Shown: piece after piece, positions 58,969 through 64,000 of the stretch
How positions within the stretch are numbered: the stretch's first letter is position 1
Layout: the number at the start of each line of letters is the position of its first letter
NCBI RefSeq assembly: GCF_013155365.1
Contig: NZ_JABJRA010000006.1
Span: 269,626-333,625 of the forward strand
Reading direction: 5' to 3'
DNA length: 64,000 nt
DNA from: Nocardioides sp. zg-DK7169
GTDB taxonomy: Bacteria; Actinomycetota; Actinomycetes; Propionibacteriales; Nocardioidaceae
Program-made: the position numbers and the translations under genes
The notes under the pieces: generated by a model
Seen by the model: the letters and a program-made list of their open reading frames with translations, nothing else
Told to the model about the DNA's origin: nothing
Database searches by the model: none

Positions 58969-60003
58969 GTGAGCCTGCCGACGAGCCTGCTGACCCGTCC
59001 CCCGACCGTGCGCCCCGGCCCGGGCCCGACCAGGCGGACGGCGAGCCTCGTCGTGACCCCGGAGGTCGTCGCGCACCGCGGCGCCAGCGGACACCGCCCC
59101 GAGCACACGCTGGACGCCTACCGCACCGCGATCCGGATGGGCGCCGACGCCCTCGAGCTGGACCTGGTGCCCACCGCCGACGGGGTGCTGGTGGCGCGCC
59201 ACGAGAACGAGCTGAGCCGCACCACGGACGTCGCCGAGCGCCCGGAGCTGGCCCACCTGCGCACCACGCGGGTGGTCGCGGGGACGACGCTCACCGGCTG
59301 GTTCAGCGAGGACCTGACCCTCGCGCAGCTGAGGACCCTGACGGCGCGCGAGCGGATGCCGGGGCTGCGGCCGGGCAACACCCGCCACGACGGCCGTGAG
59401 GGGGTGGCGACCTTCACCGAGGTGCTGGCGATGCTGGGGGCCGAGTCGACCCGGGCCGGGCGGAGCATCGCGCTGCTGGTCGAGATCAAGGAGCCGGCGT
59501 ACTTCGCCGGGCGCGGGATCGCGGTGGAGGAGCCGCTGCTCGCCGACCTGGCCCGGTACGGGCTCGACGGGCCGCGCTCGCCGGTGGTGCTGATGTCCTT
59601 CGACGGCGGTGTCCTGCGGCGCCTGGCCGCGCGGACCCGCCTGCCGCTGGTCCGGCTGCTCGACCTCGGCGACGACGTCGGCCCCGCGGCGCTCGACGAG
59701 ATCGAGACGTACGCCGACGGGCTGGGCGTCCACCACGAGCTGGTGCTGCCGCGCACCCCCGAGGGGTTTCTCGCGCCGGCGACCGGGCTGGTCCGCGACG
59801 CGCACCGGCGCTGGCTGGGCGTCCACGTGTGGACCCTGCGCGCGGAGAACCGGTTCCTGGCCCGCGAGCACCGGCGCGGCGCCGACCCCGCCGGCCACGG
59901 CGACGTGGGGGCCGCGGCCGCCGCGCTGCTGGCGGCCGGGGTGGACGGGCTGATCACCGACCACCCCGACCTGGTGCTGCCCGCCGTCCGGGCGCTCGCC
60001 TGA
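58969..60003 (+). CDS. Glycerophosphodiester phosphodiesterase
   Basis: A 344-residue GDPD-family TIM barrel. AHRGASGHRPEHTLDAY (catalytic His and metal Glu) and ELDLVPTADGVLVARHENELSRTT (metal ligands and second His) are complete, and VEIKEP supplies a further metal Glu. It releases glycerol 3-phosphate from glycerophosphodiesters such as deacylated phospholipids, which glpD could then use. No signal peptide is seen, so it is probably cytoplasmic. The GTG at 58969 has GGGAGG eight bases upstream. It is divergent from the YbaK gene. Confidence 0.9.
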   Translation: MSLPTSLLTRPPTVRPGPGPTRRTASLVVTPEVVAHRGASGHRPEHTLDAYRTAIRMGADALELDLVPTADGVLVARHENELSRTTDVAERPELAHLRTTRVVAGTTLTGWFSEDLTLAQLRTLTARERMPGLRPGNTRHDGREGVATFTEVLAMLGAESTRAGRSIALLVEIKEPAYFAGRGIAVEEPLLADLARYGLDGPRSPVVLMSFDGGVLRRLAARTRLPLVRLLDLGDDVGPAALDEIETYADGLGVHHELVLPRTPEGFLAPATGLVRDAHRRWLGVHVWTLRAENRFLAREHRRGADPAGHGDVGAAAAALLAAGVDGLITDHPDLVLPAVRALA

Positions 60004-60029
60004 GCGGTGCGCGCCCGGACGGCGCTGCC

Positions 60030-60311
60030 TCAGAGCAGGTCGTCGAGGTCGGTGTCCCGGCCGGCCTGCGCGGCCGGACGGGAGCGGCGCCTCGCCGCGA
60101 GCACGCTGGCGGCGAGGCCACCGGCTCCCGCGAGCACCCACGGGAGGGGCAGCAGGAAACGGATCGCGTCGCCGGTCACCACGTCGCCCTTGACCAGGGC
60201 CCAGACCGCCACCAGGCCGACCAGGGCGATGCCCATCACGAGCGGGCCGACGCTGAGCGGGTGCCGCCCACCGGTGTCGGGGGTGCTCCAGCGGTCGTCG
60301 TAGCTGCTCAT
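60030..60311 (-). CDS. Small membrane protein
   Basis: A 93-residue protein with two hydrophobic segments (about residues 20-41 and 52-72), an Arg-rich region after the second and an acidic end. No family was recognised. Its start overlaps the stop of the PspC/LiaF-like gene by 4 bp (ATGA), so it is co-translated with it and may be an accessory part of the same envelope-stress unit. Confidence 0.7.
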   Translation of the reverse strand: MSSYDDRWSTPDTGGRHPLSVGPLVMGIALVGLVAVWALVKGDVVTGDAIRFLLPLPWVLAGAGGLAASVLAARRRSRPAAQAGRDTDLDDLL

Positions 60312-61648
60312 CGGCCCGCCTCCTGGGACTCGGTGTGGACCCGGACCCGGCCGATGCCGAGGTCCGCGGTGATCTCGAGCGCCTCGCCCGAGGGGCCGGT
60401 GGTCCCGGTGCTGGTGATGCCCAGCCCCCCGTCGTCGTGCTCGAAGACCTCCGCGCTGCCGATGCCGACGTCCGCGGTCACCTCGACCCGCAGGTCGTCG
60501 GGGACGATCACCTCCACGCGGCCCACGCCCCCGTCGATCTCGATCGAGCGGCCGGCGAGCGCCTCGGGGTCCTCGAGCGCGGTGAGGTCGAGGACCAGGT
60601 CGCCGGCATCCATGTCGTAGGAGCTCTCGACCTCGAGCGAGGTCAGCGGGCGGTACTGCGCGTCGGTCTCGGTGAGGTTCTCACCGACGGCGGTGCCGCC
60701 CATCACGAGGGCGGCGACCAGCCCGACGGGGATCAGCCCGCCGGTGCGGCCGAAGAACGCGCCGACCAGCAGCATCACCCCGCAGGTGGCGGTGACGAGG
60801 GCGGCGTACGCGCTGTCCGGGACCGGGGCGCCCGCAGCGTCGATGAGACCGAGGATCCCGACGCCGAGCGCCGCGAGGGCCATGGCGGGCCAGAACAGCC
60901 GCGGCCCGCGGCGGGCCGGGTTCGGCGGGGTCGGCGGCGCGACGTGCTGCCAGACGTAGGGGGTGCCCGGGCCGGCGTACGGCGCGGCGTACGGGCCGGT
61001 GCTCCAGCCCGCGGGCTCGGTCTGGGGTGCGGCGCCGGGGGCGTCGACGGGGGTGTCGGCAGGGGCGTCGGGGGCCGGCGCGACGGTCGCGTCGGGAGAG
61101 TCCGCAGGCGCGGCGCCGGGCGCTGCAGGCGCGGCGTACTGCTGGGCGTAGGGGTACTGCGCGTACGGGTGCGGGCCGTAGGGGTGCTGATAGGGCCGCG
61201 GCGGCGGTGGGGTGCCCTGGCGCCGGCTGCGGGTGACGAGCACCAGCGCGATCGCGCCGAGGATCGCCAGGGGCCACGGGAAGCCGATCACGCCCCACGA
61301 GTCGCCGGCGAGCGCGAGCCCGGCGAGTCCGGCGGCGACCAGCAGCACGATGCTGCGGGTGCGGTCGTCGAGGCGCACGGGGGCCTCGGTGCCGTCGTCC
61401 TGCGGGACCAGCAGCCAGCAGGCGCCGTACAGCAGCAGCCCGGCGCCGCCGAAGAAGATCAGGACCACGAACGCGACCCGCAGGATCACCGGGTCGATGT
61501 CGAGGTGGCGGCCCAGGCCGCCGGCGACGCCGGCGACGTGGCGGTCGGTGGTGCTGCGCCGCAGCCGACCGAGGTCGCGCAGCTCGTCGGCGCGGGGCCG
61601 GGGGCCCTGCTCCGGTCCGACGGGGGCGTCGGGTGGTGTCGTGGTCAT
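60308..61648 (-). CDS. PspC-domain protein with LiaF-like C-terminus
   Basis: A 446-residue membrane protein. Residues about 35-95 form a PspC domain (VAGVAGGLGRHLDIDPVILRVAFVVLIFFGGAGLLLYG), then further hydrophobic segments and a Pro/Ala/Tyr-rich region (about 130-240), then helices, and a C-terminal 100-residue beta domain with SIEIDGGVGRVEVIVP and DLGIGRVRVHT, resembling LiaF/DUF2154. In Firmicutes LiaF inhibits the LiaS kinase during envelope stress. Here it is divergent from a PspC-kinase/LuxR-regulator pair, so it probably controls that kinase. The ATG at 61648 was chosen at the family start. Confidence 0.8.
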   Translation of the reverse strand: MTTTPPDAPVGPEQGPRPRADELRDLGRLRRSTTDRHVAGVAGGLGRHLDIDPVILRVAFVVLIFFGGAGLLLYGACWLLVPQDDGTEAPVRLDDRTRSIVLLVAAGLAGLALAGDSWGVIGFPWPLAILGAIALVLVTRSRRQGTPPPPRPYQHPYGPHPYAQYPYAQQYAAPAAPGAAPADSPDATVAPAPDAPADTPVDAPGAAPQTEPAGWSTGPYAAPYAGPGTPYVWQHVAPPTPPNPARRGPRLFWPAMALAALGVGILGLIDAAGAPVPDSAYAALVTATCGVMLLVGAFFGRTGGLIPVGLVAALVMGGTAVGENLTETDAQYRPLTSLEVESSYDMDAGDLVLDLTALEDPEALAGRSIEIDGGVGRVEVIVPDDLRVEVTADVGIGSAEVFEHDDGGLGITSTGTTGPSGEALEITADLGIGRVRVHTESQEAGR

Positions 61649-61815
61649 GGCCCCAGCCTGCCGTCCCGGCGGCCCGCCCACCATCGGGGACGACCCTGAT
61701 CCGCACCTGGGGAATCCCGCCGCGGGACGGCTCGGGTGCCGGGGAAGGACCGGGGTCGGACCAGGGGTCGGACCCCTGCGGCGGGAGCGCCGGTTGTGTG
61801 ACGATGGGAACCGTC

Positions 61816-63132
61816 ATGAGCAGCCCGTCCAGCACCGCGCCGACCCCGGCGGCCGGGGCCCCGTACCAGCCGCGCAAGGCCTACCGCGACACCCACGACG
61901 TCGTGATCGGCGGCGTCGCCTCGGGCCTGGCCCGGCACCTCGGCCTGCCGGTGCTCACCGTGCGGGTGGCGTTCCTGGTGCTGGCGCTCTTCGGCTTTCT
62001 CGGCGTCGCGCTGTACGCCGGGCTGTGGATGGTGCTGCCGGCCGACAACCGGTTCGCCGCCGACGCGCCGGGCCTGGAGGCCGCCACCCGCGACGGTCGG
62101 CGCCCCGGCCAGCGGCGCCGCTGGCAGGACTACGGCCCGATGATCGCGCTGCACACCCTGGCCTTCGGCCTGGTGCTGACCGCGGAGGCGATCTTCGGTC
62201 GCGGGGCGATCTTCTGGCCGGTCTTCCTCGGGCTGGTGGGGCTGGCGCTGCTGTGGCGCCAGGCCGACGAGGCCCAGCGGGAGCGCTGGCGCGACACCAG
62301 CGGCCGGGTCGACCCGCTGCGCATCGTGTTCGGCACCGGCGGCTGGGGCGCGGTCGCCCGGGTCGCCGCGGGGGTGAGCCTGGTCGTCGCCGCCGCGCTC
62401 ATCGTGGGTCTCGACGGGGCCTCGCTGTCCGACGCCCGGGGCGCGATCGCCGGTGCGGTCCTGGTGCTGCTCGGCATCGCGGTGGTCGTCGGGCCCTGGG
62501 TGCTCCGCCTGGCCACCGACCTCTCGGCCGAGCGCGAGGAGCGGGTCCGCAGCCAGGAGCGCGCCGACGTGGCCGCGCACCTGCACGACTCGGTCCTCCA
62601 GACGCTCGCACTGATCCAGAAGAACGCCACCGACGCGGCCACGGTCGCCCGGCTGGCCCGCGCCCAGGAGCGCGACCTGCGCGCCTGGCTCTACGCGGGG
62701 GAGGCGCACGACGAGCGCACCCTCGCCAGCGCGCTGCGCGTCGCGATGGCCGAGATCGAGGACGCCCACGGCATCAGCGTCGACGTCGTGACCGTCGGCG
62801 ACTGCGACTTCGACGAGCAGCTGCGCCCGGTCCTCGCCGCCGCCCGCGAGGCGGTCACCAACGTCGCCAAGCACGCCGGCACCGGTCGCGCGGACGTCTA
62901 CTCCGAGGTCACCGACGCAGGTGTCGACATCTTCGTGCGCGACCGCGGCCGCGGCTTCGACCCCGACGACATCCCCACCGACCGCTACGGCGTGCGCCAC
63001 AGCATCGTGGACCGCCTCCAGCGCCACGGGGGCAGCGCCGAGATCCGCTCGGCGCCCGGCGAGGGCACCGAGGTGCGCCTGCACCTGCCCCGCCCCACCA
63101 GCACCGACCCGCACCGAGGAGACGAGAGATGA
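61816..63132 (+). CDS. PspC-domain sensor histidine kinase (LiaS/DesK-like)
   Basis: A 438-residue kinase. The N-terminal PspC domain (about residues 22-80) precedes four further hydrophobic segments. HLHDSVLQTLALI is the HisKA_3 helix with the phospho-acceptor His257, and the HATPase region has AAREAVTNVAKHAG (N-box) and RDRGRGFDPDD (G-box). It senses the state of the membrane or envelope and phosphorylates the LuxR regulator encoded next. An ATG 12 bases upstream (61804) is an alternative start. Its stop overlaps the regulator start by 4 bp. Confidence 0.9.
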   Translation: MSSPSSTAPTPAAGAPYQPRKAYRDTHDVVIGGVASGLARHLGLPVLTVRVAFLVLALFGFLGVALYAGLWMVLPADNRFAADAPGLEAATRDGRRPGQRRRWQDYGPMIALHTLAFGLVLTAEAIFGRGAIFWPVFLGLVGLALLWRQADEAQRERWRDTSGRVDPLRIVFGTGGWGAVARVAAGVSLVVAAALIVGLDGASLSDARGAIAGAVLVLLGIAVVVGPWVLRLATDLSAEREERVRSQERADVAAHLHDSVLQTLALIQKNATDAATVARLARAQERDLRAWLYAGEAHDERTLASALRVAMAEIEDAHGISVDVVTVGDCDFDEQLRPVLAAAREAVTNVAKHAGTGRADVYSEVTDAGVDIFVRDRGRGFDPDDIPTDRYGVRHSIVDRLQRHGGSAEIRSAPGEGTEVRLHLPRPTSTDPHRGDER

Positions 63133-63842
63133 CCGAGCCGGACGCCCCCACGACGGGACCTGCGGGCGGCAGCACCGCACCTGGCGCCGCCTCCGGCGCG
63201 CCGGTGCGCGTGGTCGTGGTGGACGACCACGCGATGTTCCGCCGCGGCGTGCGTGCCGAGCTCGCGGCGGTCGGGGCCGGGGTGGTGGACGTGGTCGCCG
63301 AGGCCGCCGACGTGGACGAGGCGGTCGCGGCCGTGCGCGCGCACCGACCCGACGTCGTGCTGCTCGACGTACACCTGCCCGGCGGCGGTGGGGTCGAGGT
63401 GATGCGTCGCCAGCCGCCGGACGGCACCCGCTACCTCGCGCTGAGCGTCTCCGACGCCGCCGAGGACGTGATCGGCACGATCCGCGGCGGGGCGCGCGGC
63501 TACGTCACCAAGACCATCACCGGACCCGAGCTCGTCGACGCCGTACGCCGGGTCGCCGACGGCGACGCGGTCTTCTCCCCGCGACTGGCCGGCTTCGTGC
63601 TCGACGCCTTCGCCGGCTCCATCGAGCTCACCGCGGTCGACGAGGACCTGGACCGCCTCACCGAGCGCGAGCGCGAGGTGATGCGCCTGATCGCCCGCGG
63701 CTACGCCTACAAGGAGGTGGCCAAGGAGCTCTTCATCTCGATCAAGACCGTCGAGACCCACATGTCCAGCGTGCTGCGCAAGCTCCAGCTCTCCTCGCGC
63801 CACGAGCTCACCCGCTGGGCCTCCGACCGCCGCCTCCTCTGA
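63129..63842 (+). CDS. LuxR-family response regulator (LiaR-like)
   Basis: A 237-residue NarL/LuxR-type regulator. The receiver domain has the acidic pair D32-D33 (VVVDDHAMFRRG), the phospho-acceptor D80 in VVLLDVHLP and the Lys in YVTKTI. The C-terminal LuxR helix-turn-helix covers about residues 165-225 (LTEREREVMRLIARGYAYKEVAKELFISIKTVETHMSSVL). It is co-translated with the histidine kinase (ATGA overlap) and likely controls envelope-stress genes, perhaps including the divergent LiaF-like gene. Confidence 0.92.
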   Translation: MTEPDAPTTGPAGGSTAPGAASGAPVRVVVVDDHAMFRRGVRAELAAVGAGVVDVVAEAADVDEAVAAVRAHRPDVVLLDVHLPGGGGVEVMRRQPPDGTRYLALSVSDAAEDVIGTIRGGARGYVTKTITGPELVDAVRRVADGDAVFSPRLAGFVLDAFAGSIELTAVDEDLDRLTEREREVMRLIARGYAYKEVAKELFISIKTVETHMSSVLRKLQLSSRHELTRWASDRRLL

Positions 63843-63855
63843 CCCCGGCCTGTCG

Positions 63856-63897
63856 TTCAATCGAGACTTCTGACGGTCGAGTCGAGGGCGGAGTCAG
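63856..63897 (+). repeat. Two 21-bp units of the GAGTCGAGA repeat family
   Basis: Units at 63856-63876 and 63877-63897. The first is nearly the same as the 21-bp unit at 14818-14838, with ATCGAGACTTCTGACG unbroken. The array starts 13 bases after the response-regulator stop and 38 bases before a possible transposase gene. Confidence 0.65.
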
Positions 63898-63934
63898 GCG
63901 GTCGAAGCAACGCTGAGTGATTGGCGGTGTGGTG

Positions 63935-64000
63935 ATGCCGAAGTTCGTGCCGTACGACGATGTGAACGAGGTCTTCGACCTGGTCTGTTCAGGGATGTCG
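63935..64000 (+). CDS. Start of a possible IS30-type transposase (3' end outside window)
   Basis: From the ATG at 63935 the last 22 codons of the window stay open and read MPKFVPYDDVNEVFDLVCSG and onwards. This resembles the start of the helix-turn-helix of actinobacterial IS30-like transposases, which begin with a similar phrase before a region that reads SRAAAEVGVS. Only 22 residues are visible, so this is a weak call. A GTG at 63929 or 63932 may be the true start. Confidence 0.35.
   Translation, partial: MPKFVPYDDVNEVFDLVCSGMS

Overview
The window comes from the chromosome of a very GC-rich, free-living actinobacterium, most likely a Nocardioides-like member of the Propionibacteriales. 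Three things point there. Codon third positions are almost all G/C. The thiol and cofactor chemistry is actinobacterial: a mycothiol-dependent formaldehyde dehydrogenase, FO synthase FbiC, the F420 reductase NpdG and two F420-type luciferase-like oxidoreductases. And the order tsaE-tsaB-rimI-tsaD ... groES-groEL1 ... guaB-guaB3 ... cholesterol-oxidase-like GMC enzyme ... guaA matches the Mycobacterium tuberculosis Rv3422c-Rv3396c region as I recall it. No rRNA, tRNA, CRISPR array or prophage was seen. The only hint of a mobile element is a possible transposase start at the right edge.

Layout. 1-2632: translation-coupled t6A tRNA-modification operon (tsaE partial, tsaB, rimI, tsaD). 2746-4475: mscR with a coupled metallo-hydrolase (formaldehyde detoxification). 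4624-6394: a membrane protein and a convergent SAM methyltransferase. 6450-8640: groES-groEL1 behind two CIRCE operators. 8717-11358: a GT39-like membrane glycosyltransferase and an ACT-GNAT fusion. 11388-14814: guaB, guaB3 and a nitrilase-family hydrolase. 14992-16704: glpD. 16795-24067: a catabolic block (APH-like kinase, DUF7064-like protein, two aldehyde dehydrogenases, GMC oxidoreductase), headed by a KstR-like operator. 24324-25901: guaA, followed by an unusual repeat field derived from its own 3' end. 26379-29041: small enzymes and accessory proteins. 29127-33666: a ROK regulator divergent from a sugar ABC transporter. 33794-34918: a lower-GC YwqG/DUF1963 gene broken by one in-frame TGA. 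34965-37538: fbiC. 37549-42956: an MMPL transporter, a DUF1905 protein and a sulfonate/taurine-type ABC transporter. 43094-49229: fatty-acid activation and beta-oxidation genes (two acyl-CoA ligases, two acyl-CoA dehydrogenases), with a divergent MerR regulator at 49387. 50078-54201: an OafA-like acyltransferase and an F420 oxidoreductase/NpdG pair. 54220-57725: two half ABC exporters with complementary degenerate ATPase motifs. 57766-60311: DUF6328, YbaK, GDPD and a small membrane protein. 60308-63842: a LiaF-like PspC protein divergent from a PspC-histidine kinase/LuxR regulator pair.

Several intergenic regions carry short tandem arrays with no coding role: 22-bp units with a CCGACTCG core at 394-459, 14887-14952 and 44694-44940, and a related 21-bp unit at 14818-14880 and 63856-63897. 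Two divergent promoters (49325-49351 and 53394-53412) share the palindrome TGACAG-N5-CTGTCA, which may link beta-oxidation genes to F420-dependent redox genes. All functional calls rest on reading the translated sequence; no database search was run.
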